Made by a program: the position numbers and the translations under genes. 64,000 nt of DNA from Pseudeuparius sepicola. Taxonomy: Eukaryota > Arthropoda > Insecta > Coleoptera > Anthribidae. Positions within the stretch are counted from its first letter, which is position 1, and each line of letters starts with the position of its first letter. This document shows, piece by piece, positions 45,857 through 54,467 of this stretch. The notes beneath the pieces were generated by a model that saw only the letters and a list, made by a program, of their open reading frames with translations, did not search any database and had not been told where the DNA came from. Location: positions 20,414,901 to 20,478,900 of the forward strand of contig OY987299.1 of NCBI GenBank assembly GCA_963920635.1, in the 5' to 3' direction.

Positions 45857-47061
45857 GCAAAAGTATCGAAAATGCGACAACCTTTACAATGTATGTCATT
45901 GTTACACCACTCTCAAACATAAAGAAACACAGGGGCCCACCTGAAATTTTGAACACGGGCCTACTCTTCCATAGTTACGCCACTGGTCAGAGAATTGAGA
46001 AGGCCAAAGCAAAACATTAATTTCAGTGGCCTGCAGAAATTCGCGCACCACACTTGCTGCATGGGCAGGCGCTTTGTCGTGCATTAGTTGAAATTGTGAT
46101 GCAATTCTCTCAGCATATGGAACAACAATAGGCCGAAGAATAATGTTTTGATAATCATTAGAATTTAGATACCGCTCCAGCTCCAACCAAACGAGATTAG
46201 TTCTTCCGCCGATGTTGATACCGCCCCATGCCAAGATCGTACCTCCTCGAAAGGTGTGAACCACTCGAACAGCTGCAAGGCGCGTTCTGCATTTCCAGGA
46301 CAACTCTATTTGCGATGCCTCCTTGAATTTGACCGAAGTCCAAATCGGATCTCATCAGAAAAGGAAATTGGAGTTCATTCCCGCTGGTGTCAATTTAAAT
46401 GTTCTTGTACTCACTGTAAACTATTGTTGTGCGATTTCCTCGTGATAATGCTGGAATTCTTACAGGCCGGCGGGCATTAATGTGATCTTTATGGAACCTG
46501 TTTCGGACAGTTTGGTCACTAATCCGTACATTGTGTGTATTGTGCAGCTGAATAACTAATTGCCACGCAGTGATACAGTGCTCTCGCAAGGCTAGCAATC
46601 TTAGAAATGTATCTTCAATGTGGAGTAGTTACCCTTGTTCGGCCTGTATGTTGTTCTCCGACGTTTCCTGTTTCAAGGCATCTTATCCATAAAGGATTAG
46701 TAACACTCTTGGATGTGTTAAGAGTTTCTGTGACATCCCTTTGTGAAATTCTAGCCTCCAACATGCCAATAGTAGGTAACATCGTTTCACATTTCAAATG
46801 ATGTCTCTGCATCATAATATGTTTAAAATCGAACCAAACTTGCCCAGCACTGAATGAGAAATAACTGTTAAATTAAGAAGGCCTTTCGTTTGAATTTTAA
46901 AAAAACCTGCAATTGTTTTTTGAATGTAAAAAATATCAATACGTTTGCATTATCAGTTGCTAGAACTGCTCATAGTCGTACTAATTTTTTAAAATATTTA
47001 AATACGAAATAGTTAAGAAAATATGGGCATTTTTGTCCCTTAGATTCTTTTGATGTGTGTA

Positions 47062-47701
47062 ATTTAGTAAATTTTTTATATGCGCAAATATAAAATAAGG
47101 CATTATTTCCTCAATATTACTTCCAGAAATCCGAAAGGCAATATACCAGACGCTATATGAAGTCTGTTTCGGCATATTGACTGAGTCAGATTAAATATTG
47201 GAAAATATTTAAATTCGAAATCCCACCCCCGGCGCTTTTATTCGATCATTCCCTCGCGCAGTGACAAATGTGGAACTTAATAAGAAAAGGCCCGATATTT
47301 AGGTAGCAGAATTGGGCGATTCTTTTTGTTCATAGCGATTCGCCCCGAATACCAAGCGCAATTTAACTGCAAATAAGCCACCTTGAAATAAAAAAGGGCC
47401 TTCGGTATCGGCGGTCCATTTTCAGTGAGAGACCCCGGCTTTTTTGTTCTGATTGAATCTCATACAATCGGTAATTGGGTGAATTTTCCAATAAGCCCTA
47501 GCTGTCATTCTAGTTGGTATATTAAGGTTATTATGCGACTTCTGATATTCAGCGGGATTTTGTGATTAGTCAAAATACCTTTCATTACATAGATTAGGTT
47601 TTGTCCTGTGTACTTGACATTAAATAAAAATTATAATAACAGAAACGCTGCTAATATGTATATATAGTATAAGCACACTATATATATATATATATATAGC
47701 A
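47062..47701. other. Unassigned sequence, GC-richer at 47220-47480
   Basis: No gene is visible. 47220-47480 is GC-richer than its surroundings, with no convincing ORF. A (TA)n microsatellite is at 47679-47699, immediately before the element at 47708. Confidence 0.5.
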
Positions 47702-47852
47702 GTATACAGAGTAAAAAAAATCGGTGTAAATCCTCTTCGTGTAAGTGGTGAAAGAAATTTGGTGAAAAATTGACACGAAAATTGGTGGATTCCAAATATC
47801 ATCACCAAACCTCATTTGGTGAAATTCACACTACAACAAATTCGTTAATTTT

Positions 47853-47990
47853 AACACTTAGGGGTGTATTTTCTTTAGATATTTAACACGGCTTCGTGTT
47901 TGTTCACACCACGCGGTGTTCTCTAACACCATTCGGTGTTCCTTAACACTAACCGGTGTTAAATTGAACGTATTAACACAAGTTCGTGTT
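47853..47990. promoter_or_regulatory. Phased array of AACAC-N6-GTGTT palindromes (operator-like)
   Basis: Six 16-bp sites: 47853-47868 (AACAC..GTGTA), 47885-47900, 47905-47920 (CACAC..GTGTT), 47925-47940, 47945-47960 and 47975-47990. The starts of the last five are spaced 20, 20, 20 and 30 bp, whole turns of B-DNA. The half-sites are conserved while the six central bases differ in every copy (GGCTTC, CACGCG, CATTCG, TAACCG, AAGTTC). That is expected of selection for a dimeric DNA-binding protein and not of a recent tandem repeat. The last site overlaps the first base of a TATA box. Confidence 0.75.
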
Positions 47991-48022
47991 ATAAATAGAG
48001 GAGAGGGGGAAGTCGTTTCACC
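47990..48022 (+). promoter_or_regulatory. TATA box (TATAAATAG) of the phased-palindrome element
   Basis: TATAAATAG at 47990-47998 is a strong eukaryotic TATA box. It is placed just after the last palindrome and about 190 bp upstream of the first ATG. A start site near 48018-48022 (TTTCACC) fits the spacing. A protein bound to the last palindrome would sterically overlap TBP, suggesting repression (inference). Confidence 0.6.
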
Positions 48023-48181
48023 AGTTATGGGTGTAAAATTTTAGGCAATCGAAGCCATCGCATCAGTTGTTTGTCGAACGTGTTGGGAGACGGAGCTTAT
48101 CAGTTTGTGTGACGTGTGACCCGACCGCGTGGCTCGTATAATATAGGTATAAAAGTGATTCTACAGGCCGATAGTGCAAAA

Positions 48182-48277
48182 ATGGTGTTGTTATGTGAAG
48201 TAAAATTTCAAAGTGAAGTCAGATGGATTAAAACGACAGGCGAATATGCAGATGCGACGACGAAAGGTACTGTGTGA
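48182..48277 (+). CDS. Short ORF, possible first coding exon
   Basis: The ATG at 48182 (AAAATGG context) gives MVLLCEVKFQSEVRWIKTTG, then EYADATTKGTV and a stop. AAAG|GTAC at 48263-48270 could be a splice donor. An acceptor-like TGTCTCACACAG ends at 48522, and joining there would add DNSVRRQLLNYIV before a stop. The N-terminus has the look of a structured protein start (alternating hydrophobics, W). The downstream domain, presumably a transposase or a regulator, seems deleted. Function unknown. Confidence 0.35.
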   Translation: MVLLCEVKFQSEVRWIKTTGEYADATTKGTV

Positions 48278-49047
48278 TAGCCGAGGTGATAGCTCCTATA
48301 ACCTATACTCATCGACTGTGTTAATATAAGTTTTTTCTCACCGGAATAAGGAACCAATCGTGAATATAATTGAAGGATTTTAAGTTATCTGACTGTTCTG
48401 ATTGATTTGATGCCTGCTGATTGGCTCCGACTTAGTTGGAACCTGCTTGTGCTTGTGAGAACAGGCCTATCTAACTAAATCGCTGTGTCGCAACGTTTGA
48501 AGTTTCTTTTTGTCTCACACAGACAATTCTGTAAGACGACAGTTACTTAATTACATTGTATGAGAATTTGTACGAAATATAGTTTGGTCGCATCCTATAA
48601 CATAAAGCATTTCTTGTGTTTGTGGTTAGGTATACACTTTTTTACGAATATTATAATATATATATATAACGTTTTTATATTAACCAAATACTTTTGTCTG
48701 TGAGAATGAATATTTGTTTAAAGCTTTAGGAATGTTGATATTTTTATATACCTATTTGTAAGGCATCGTTCATATATTTTCGAACTGAAATAAAGTCTTT
48801 CCTATACTTATTGCTGTTTATTATTTCCTACAAATACAATTTAAAGTGAAGACCAAGCACATAGTATATTCCTGGTTCATATACAGCTTCTTTATCTTTA
48901 GTTTTATTTTATTATTTTAACACATTTCCTTAATTTGAACTTATCAATGACATTTGAAAAATTTCTTTAAAATAAAGTATATGTAAAATTATAAGAGAGA
49001 AAGAAGAAGAAAATGGGAATACCAAATAAATTAAATTACACCATTTT

Positions 49048-49155
49048 GACCCAATTGCGTGTTAAAGTAACACAACACGGTGTTAATCTTACACAACGCC
49101 GTGTCAAATATTCACACCAGCATAGTTCTTATTTTCACCAGAACATTTGGTGAAA
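49048..49155. promoter_or_regulatory. Right-hand palindrome array of the same element
   Basis: 16-bp sites at 49048-49063 (right half-site only), 49069-49084 (AACAC..GTGTT) and 49090-49105 (TACAC..GTGTC) are spaced 21 and 21 bp. A longer palindrome TTTCACCA..TTTGGTGAAA lies at 49133-49155; its motif also occurs near the left end (CACCAAACCTCATTTGGTG, 47801-47819). The presence of arrays on both sides suggests a role in transposition as well as, or instead of, transcription. Confidence 0.6.
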
Positions 49156-49425
49156 TTTACCAAAAAATAAGGTGTAAAATTAACCAGATATGGTGTGGAC
49201 TTATTATAGGTATAGACCACTTTTCGTGTCAAATTTAACACCAGATTTTTTACTGTATACACACTATAAACGAGGATTCGTAGTTGCAGAAAAAACAATA
49301 ACACATTAATTAGGAAAAAAGGAAAATTAAGATATATTACACTTGATAATATCCAAATAACCTGCGCAATGTAATATAAATATCTTTAAAACACAGATCG
49401 CGATGATATAGATTTGTACGTGCAC

Positions 49426-50831
49426 AGTAAAAAACTTGCCCGTGTAAAGCATAAAAAATTGCTGGTAAACTTTTCTCGTGTAAATTTATACACCAAATTT
49501 CGTTAAAATGAATTATTTTTACAAACTTACTTCTGGTAAATCTAATTTTTTTAACAGAAAATGCTTTGTGATGTAAAAAAATACACGAGCGGGTATTGGA
49601 AATACAGGTTGTGTGTTTCTAAAAACACATATCTTAAAGTGTAATTTTAATGCTAATCATGGATTATGCGGATGCTATTTTCAACACCGGTCGCGTCTTT
49701 TTAATACCGGTCGTGTCAAGGTCAAAATAACGGAATATTTGGACTTTTTCCTCCCTCAGTTAGTCTCTTATATTGCGTTATGGCTATAAGTTCGAAAGAA
49801 AATTATAGTTCTAATCAAATTTAAATAAAAAACCTTATTAAATATCCGTTGTGTGACACCGTTGGGACTTCTTTGGATGTGCTGACTGTACCTGTCCTGA
49901 GAGGAGAATATATATTCCTTACCTCAACGCTAATATACCTATATAGGTAAGCAATTATTTAGCCCAATAACTAAAAGATTATATTTCTTTATTATATTTA
50001 TTCTTCGATTTTTACAGATAGAGTGACTATACACTACCAACTAAATCAAGTAAATATCAAAGTTTTAGCATTTCAAATGTTAGTCATAAATTTAATAACT
50101 GCCTATAAATTTTTAAAAATTTGTTAATAAATAAATCTTTAAAGTGACTTTCTATAATAATTTTACCTCCTACCATACTATTGACTAGCCCAAAAAGCAT
50201 CTGTACTTATTTTCCAAGTTTCGATTTTTAATTGTATACCGGGTGTTTAGTAAAAATTCAAGGGGTTGTTCGATGGGTTATTTTGAGAATATTTTGCCGC
50301 CTGATGGTTTCCTGAAAGCCGTTTTTGTTTCAAAGATACAGGGCTGTTCGTAAAGGTTTTTCGACAATAACAATATTTTGAATGTTAGCTATCGACTTTA
50401 AAATATTGAGTCAATGTATGGCAATATATTATATTAGAATACTAATTCTAAAAATAAGAAAACATGTTTTGTCGAAAAACTTTTATCTTTGTGAATCGTC
50501 GAAAAAAGCTGCTGTCCTAAAGTTGTAAATGGAACAAAATATATTTTTAAATTATTAAACCAGGGAATAACCCCTTGAAGTTTTGCCAAATGTTTAGTAA
50601 ACACCCTGTATATGGGTAAAAACCGTATAATGAAACACCAGATGTCTTAAAATTTGTACACGGAAAATACTAAATATTACACTAAAGGTGTGTATTGCTA
50701 CGCCCGTGTAAATTCGTGTAAAAATTCAAATTGTACCAAAACTGAAGTGGTTAATTTAACCAGAATCCTGGTATACTTAATGTGACCACTTTAAGTGTTT
50801 TAATTTTATCAAATTTTACTAATGTGTGTGA
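49426..50831. mobile_element. Probable second member of the AGTAAAAAA-ended family
   Basis: Begins AGTAAAAAACTTGCCCGTGT at 49426, after a possible GTGCAC. Its subterminal part is rich in CGTGTAAA and GGTAAA words, like the element at 47708. The most likely right end is ..AAATTTTACT at 50831, preceded by ACACTAAAGGTGT and CCCGTGTAAATTCGTGTAAA (50685-50735). The flanks do not form a matching 6-bp duplication, so one end may be wrong or recombined. A MITE is nested at 50239-50608. Near-duplicate words CACCGGTCGCGTC and TACCGGTCGTGTC lie at 49685-49720. Confidence 0.5.
50239..50608. mobile_element. 370-bp MITE, C(A/C)GGGTGTTTAGTAAA ends, TA flanked
   Basis: Left end CCGGGTGTTTAGTAAAAATT. The right end is the complement of CAGGGTGTTTACTAAACATT. 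TA flanks at 50237-50238 and 50609-50610. Inner arms pair (TTCAAGGGGTT with AACCCCTTGAA, and TTTTTCGACAA with TTGTCGAAAAA). No coding capacity. Confidence 0.85.
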
Positions 50832-51349
50832 GTCCAGTTATGTTAAAGATTTGTCCCTTCCCTCGCTTCGTTCGAGCCCATTAGCCAATAGCATCTCTAG
50901 CACTGGCCCATGATGTGCGTATCAATTGTTTATGTGCACTGCATTTTAGAATTGAATTTGTTTAAATTCTGTTTAAACAATTATTTTTGTATATCGTTTC
51001 ATGAATCAATTTAATCAAAAAAATGGGCCAAACAGGGTCTGTAAACTTCAGGGCAAACATGAGAATGAACAGGTTGTATGTGCAGGAAATAAGGATTTTA
51101 AGAAAAAAGTTTTGTACTATGCAGTTTTATTTATGGATTTCATGTACAATGGCTATACAGTCATCAAAGCTACTTACTACATTTTATAAATATTGCGTTT
51201 TGCTATAAAGAATGATATTGAAGAACACAACTGTTGCGAACGTACAACTTTGTTATAATAGTGTTTAAAGCGAGCGAATGTTACATGCTCTAATAGGTTG
51301 ATCTGAAGGTTTTTGGGCACTTTGTGATATTTCCTTTCCCTAAATGTCT
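50832..51349. other. Unassigned AT-rich stretch
   Basis: No gene is supported. Two overlapping frames at 51001-51208 have no recognised domain. The right part may already belong to the 3' region of the Penelope-like element. Confidence 0.45.
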
Positions 51350-51574
51350 GCTGTTCAATCGTAATATTTGAGTAAAATCTCTATAATGCGGCAAAACTAA
51401 ACACATGAAACTTTGTTTTTTGCACTCGACGGGCGTTTCGCTAACCATGTTAGCATCATCAGGAGATGATTAAGTCTAATCTACTTACCTAGCCTATTCT
51501 ATTACCTGCTATATTACTCTTAAGTTTCTACCTGCTAGTTTATTAACATGTATAAGGGGCTGTATAGGGGATTG
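51350..51574 (-). mobile_element. Penelope-like element, 3' part
   Basis: On the minus strand this contains TGATGATGCTAACATGGTTA followed by GCGAAACGCCCGTCGAGTGC and AAAAAACAAAGTTTCATG. I recognise this tract as one commonly found downstream of Penelope-like coding regions in insect genomes. It lies on the same strand and at the expected distance from the reverse transcriptase at 53861-54400 once the Merlin element is removed, and the Merlin target duplication joins the two parts. Confidence 0.6.
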
Positions 51575-51651
51575 GGTGCTGGTCTGGTATGCGCTCTACG
51601 TGAAAATATGATCTACACCTTCAAGTACTCTATTCTGTTATGCGATCTACG

Positions 51652-52335
51652 TAGGGTTACCAGATAAGGCGATTTGAAAAAGAGTACAACTAACTCATTT
51701 TTTATAAACCCACCCTAAGGTACATCTAATAAAACACTATTTTATTTGTGAGAAATGAAAATATATCCATTAATTAGGTACATTACATTACCTACGACAC
51801 GACACTGCTCATAATCACAACACTATTCTACTATCTGACTGTCACAAGGTTAATTTGTTTCTGAGGTCACAACATAACTTATTATGTTAACCTATAAAAC
51901 TGCGGGCGGCGGTTCACAAGTAACGAGTGGGTCTTTCGTGGCACCCACGTTTTGACACCGTACCTACGTCGTGGGTTCGATTCCCACCACGGCAGTATTA
52001 AATAACCTATAAAATTAAAGCACCTAGTCATATTGTTCTTGTTCTTGCAGTGATTAGTGTTGCCTAGTTCCTAGTTTTCTAGTGTCATCTAGTGGACGGT
52101 AGACGTAATATTATGGTAATAAGGGTCCTCTCACGCCATCTATTAGCTACCTATAAGTACTAAGTAAATAAATTAATTATGACTACACTCCTGTTTGCAA
52201 ATCTCCGTCTGCGTCGCAAAGAAAGATCCCGGAAAAGAGTACATTTGCCACATATTTTTAAAAAGTAAGAGTACTAAAAATATGGGATTTAAAAAGAGTA
52301 CCTGGACTCTTAAAAGAGTACGGATGGTAACCCTA
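51652..52335. mobile_element. 684-bp TIR element nested in Merlin, 8-bp TSD, with tRNA-like arm
   Basis: The ends TAGGGTTACCAGAT and (complement) TAGGGTTACCATCC are flanked by a perfect GATCTACG (51644-51651 and 52336-52343), consistent with a hAT-type MITE. The AAAAGAGTAC word is repeated near both ends. It lies outside the Merlin coding region, so the transposase was spared. Confidence 0.85.
51925..51997 (+). ncRNA. tRNA-derived fragment (T-arm with B-box)
   Basis: GTGGG-TTCGATT-CCCAC at 51972-51988 is a perfect T-arm carrying the RNA polymerase III B-box GGTTCGATTCC, followed by CACGGCA as a possible 3' acceptor strand. The upstream D-arm and anticodon arm are not convincingly formed, so this is a tRNA pseudogene or the head of a tRNA-derived SINE, not a working tRNA. 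Confidence 0.45.
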
Positions 52336-52364
52336 GATCTACGTTAAAATTATACCGTTTTCAC

Positions 52365-52475
52365 CTGTTTGGGGAGAAAAGAACTGTGGCCAACAAGTAT
52401 GCAAATAGAAATATAATAATAATTTCATAATTATTAATTTGCATACTTAATTGTTCTTTGCACCCCAAACAGGTC
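52365..52475. repeat. Palindrome in the Merlin leader
   Basis: ACCTGTTTGGGG..AAGAAC..AAGTATGCAAAT pairs with ATTTGCATACTT..GTTCTT..CCCCAAACAGGT around a short AT-rich centre. It may be a small foldback insertion or a cis-element of the transposon. Confidence 0.8.
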
Positions 52476-52657
52476 AATAAAAACCCTTTATGCCTATTAA
52501 ACTTTATGATTTTATTATAACCGTATTGTCATTATTATTCACGATAAATATTTGGATAGGCACCTGCTATTTGATCATTATTTAATATAGGAGCATAAAT
52601 AGGGGTAAATTTTCATTGACATCTTATTCTGCAATTTGTATCTGCTGCCCTAACATC

Positions 52658-53659
52658 ATGTTGACAAAGGAGTTTTACAACACGGTCATTCCGTCCGAGG
52701 CCGCAGCTACGGCATATCTACAAGAACATCACCTACTGCAAATTGATGATGCCGATCCGTGCACACGATGTGGATCCGAGATGCTAGAGAAGCGGCGGAA
52801 AAACAGGAAAGGGGAGTTTTATCCTGTTCTTCGTTGCCCCAGAAGAGGATGCCAGACTGTGAGGTACTTACGGAATGGAAATCATTTCTTCCACTATACC
52901 GATATCAATGACAGATTAAACTGCAAACTCAGCTTGTGCTCGATTTTGGAATTGGTTTGGTACTTTATTTTCGATACGTCCATAGAAGATGCAATGCAGC
53001 ATACAGGAAGAAGTCGAGATGCAATCGTTGATTGGTTCAACATGTGCCGGGAGGTGTGCAGCAAGATGGTGTCAGTTGACGTACAAGGACAGCTGAGAGG
53101 AACCGCGGATGATCCCGTCCAAATCGATGAATCCAAATTTTCAGGCCGGAGAAAATACAACAGGGGACGACTTTTGCAGGGGAATCAGCCAGCCGAATCC
53201 GAAGATTCTGATGCCGAAGTCGAGAATAATCGGAACCACGGCAGTCAAGTAGATGGTGGATGGGTGTTTGGGTTGGCAACAAAAACGCATGTCCGTTTTT
53301 TCGTCGTTGCAAGGAGGGATGCTGCCACGTCGATTCCCATCATTCAGCGTGAAGTTGAAGCAGGATCGTATATCCATTCCGATGAATGGCCCGCTTACCG
53401 GTCGTTATCACGGCTTGGATATGTGCACAATTCAGTTAATCACCAACACAACTATGTTGATCCTGACTCCGGAGCGCACACCCAAAGAATAGAACGAAAA
53501 TGGTTGGATGCTAAAGTGGCATTAATGAAGAAGAAAAGAAGTGTACCTCACCATATGCTACAGAGCCACTTGGATTTTGTGGCATGGAGAAATTTAAGGA
53601 AAGACGCTCCATGTAGATTCCTATCATTTTTGGAAGACATTAGAAGAGTCTATTTGTGA
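52658..53659 (+). CDS. Merlin (IS1016/IS1595-type) DDE transposase, intact, 333 aa
   Basis: Cut-and-paste transposase acting on the element's inverted ends. From the ATG at 52658: an N-terminal zinc ribbon (C35-x2-C38 and C60-x4-C65) and a helical region at 90-140 (CSILELVWYFIFDTSIEDAM), typical of ISXO2-like enzymes. The catalytic domain runs from about 153 to 320, with D157 in VQIDESKF, D242 in IHSDEW and E279 in HTQRIERKW as the likely DDE triad. NHQHNYVDPDSGAHTQ, a segment typical of Merlin, is present. An acidic stretch (ESEDSDAEVENN, 180-191) lies within the domain. The frame is open to 52616 but has no earlier ATG. No stop or frameshift occurs. It sits alone in the element; an AATAAA lies shortly downstream, near 53692. 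Confidence 0.95.
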   Translation: MLTKEFYNTVIPSEAAATAYLQEHHLLQIDDADPCTRCGSEMLEKRRKNRKGEFYPVLRCPRRGCQTVRYLRNGNHFFHYTDINDRLNCKLSLCSILELVWYFIFDTSIEDAMQHTGRSRDAIVDWFNMCREVCSKMVSVDVQGQLRGTADDPVQIDESKFSGRRKYNRGRLLQGNQPAESEDSDAEVENNRNHGSQVDGGWVFGLATKTHVRFFVVARRDAATSIPIIQREVEAGSYIHSDEWPAYRSLSRLGYVHNSVNHQHNYVDPDSGAHTQRIERKWLDAKVALMKKKRSVPHHMLQSHLDFVAWRNLRKDAPCRFLSFLEDIRRVYL

Positions 53660-53860
53660 TTAATTATATAGTATATCATTATTTTTCATGTTAATAAAAA
53701 AAATTAAGTAATACCAATATCTATTATTTCTTATTAATATTAATCTAAACAATCAATAAAAAATGTAAACTTATACTGTAGATCACATAATTACTGTAGA
53801 TCGCAAGCCAGACCAGTTCGTCATACTGTAGAGCGCATACCGGACCAGCACCGGGGATTG

Positions 53861-54400
53861 GTCCCTTATCTTTATTTAAACTGAATTTACATTTTGAAAC
53901 ATATTTTTAGTATTATCCTAAACTTCCTAAACATAGGATAATCTTGAAGTTTTTTCTTATATTTGCGTTTATTAATTAACTTTATTACCATGTTTGTGTC
54001 GTAACCATTGACCTAGGCTATGTTCTTTATTCTAGTTTTTTTTTATAATATTATATTTTTCTGAATTAAGAGGGTAATTTACGAATCTGTGTGTTAAAAA
54101 TTGAAAGCTTGACAGTTTATGTTAGTTGCAGTGAAAGGAATCGTAAGGAATATAGCGGTCTGTGATTGTATCTTTTCTATCAATATGTCTAAAAATGATA
54201 ATTGTCCGTTGTTTTCTAATTCGTAAGTGAACCTAATGGCAGGGAAACAACAGCCATTTAACTTTTGAAGTCATCAATATTGGAACGTCTCATATAAAAA
54301 ATAGCAAATATGTCATCTACATATCTGTACCAAATTCTTGGAAAATAATCTGATTCTTGTTGTAGCGCGTCGGGTAAAAAAAAAACAAAGTTTTGGTGTG
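53861..54400 (-). pseudogene. Penelope-like reverse transcriptase, broken
   Basis: On the minus strand PRIWYRYVDDIFAIFYMRRS (54290-54355) carries the catalytic YVDD of Penelope-type enzymes. FTYELENNGQLSFLDILI (54180-54235) is the following conserved F-T-x-E-x-E..L-x-F-L-D segment. Toward the 3' end SAFN-type and L-L-N-Y-P-L-N pieces and INKRKYKKKLQDYPMFRKFR appear, with frameshifts. Upstream palm motifs and the GIY-YIG endonuclease are absent or unreadable. The Merlin transposon inserted in its 3' part. Confidence 0.75.
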
Positions 54401-54467
54401 TGTAGTTAAGCAAAAGAAGTATTTTCTAAGTGCCAAAGGTTCCTGATTCCCAAATTAGATGGTATAA

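Larger units (their letters stand above)
44632..45985. mobile_element. Non-autonomous hAT-type element inside the Tc1-like transposase
   Basis: The ends CAGTGGCGTAACTA and TAGTTACGCCACTG are flanked by a perfect 8-bp duplication GTCAGAGA (44624-44631 and 45986-45993). A GGGCCCAC/GTGGGCCC-rich subterminal part is shared by both ends (near 44690 and 45933). It interrupts the SPDLNPIEHL codons of the transposase. Of its 1,354 bp, 631 belong to a further nested foldback; no hAT coding is visible. Confidence 0.93.
44440..46815 (-). pseudogene. Tc1-like transposase, broken and split by a hAT insertion
   Basis: The minus strand reads in order: MLEARISQRDVTETLNTSKS (HTH, 46700-46760); REHCITAWQLVIQLHNTHNV, RISDQTVRNR and RRPVRIPALSRGNRT (second HTH, 46440-46580); SDEIRF (46340); RGGTILAWGGINIGGRTNLV, PIVVPYAERI, FQLMHDKAPAHAASVVREFL and INVLLWPSQFSD (DDE domain with the HD of LMHDKAP, 45994-46250). 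The hAT insertion follows, then DLNPIEHL with a stop where tryptophan is expected (44600-44625). It ends with WKPTEQRDIDNLILSMPRRC (44460-44530). Several frameshifts and the stop inactivate it. It would have cut at the element's own terminal repeats. Confidence 0.9.
42983..47059 (-). mobile_element. Tc1-like transposon, expanded by nested insertions
   Basis: The inverted ends CACACATCAAAAGAATCTAA (left) and its complement (right) are flanked by TA (42981-42982 and 47060-47061). Removing the foldback 43090-44326 and the hAT element 44632-45985 leaves about 1.5 kb, a normal size for a Tc1-like element. It carries a broken transposase on the minus strand. The insertion order is clear: the Tc1-like element first, then the foldback and the hAT, then a third-level foldback in the hAT. 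Confidence 0.9.
47708..49254 (+). mobile_element. Element with AGTAAAAAA ends, 6-bp TSD GTATAC and phased palindromes
   Basis: The left end AGAGTAAAAAAAATCGGTGT and the right end (complement AGTAAAAAATCTGGTGTTAA) form a terminal inverted repeat, flanked by GTATAC at 47702-47707 and 49255-49260. A 6-bp duplication with AG-type ends is what Maverick/Polinton elements show, but no Polinton gene is present at 1.5 kb, so the class is only a suggestion. It holds palindrome arrays near both ends, a TATA box, a short exon-like ORF, an AATAAA signal (48789-48794) and a degraded MITE (48871-48990). It reads as a miniature that kept the regulatory and terminal parts of a larger transposon. Confidence 0.7.
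51575..53852 (+). mobile_element. Complete Merlin transposon with 8-bp TSD
   Basis: The 2,278-bp element has inverted ends GGTGCTGGTCTGGTATGCGC (left) and the complement of GGTGCTGGTCCGGTATGCGC (right), with more related words (TGTAGATCGCA..GACCAG) further in on the right. It is flanked by GGGGATTG at 51567-51574 and 53853-53860, matching the 8-9 bp duplications of Merlin. It contains an intact transposase ORF. Its left part carries a secondary insertion (51652-52335) and a palindrome (52365-52475). Confidence 0.95.

Noticed and set aside
47679..47699. (TA)n tract as part of the element at 47708
   Set aside because: It lies outside the GTATAC target duplication and is an ordinary microsatellite.
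51925..51997. Functional tRNA gene
   Set aside because: Only the T-arm and B-box are convincing; the D and anticodon arms do not fold.
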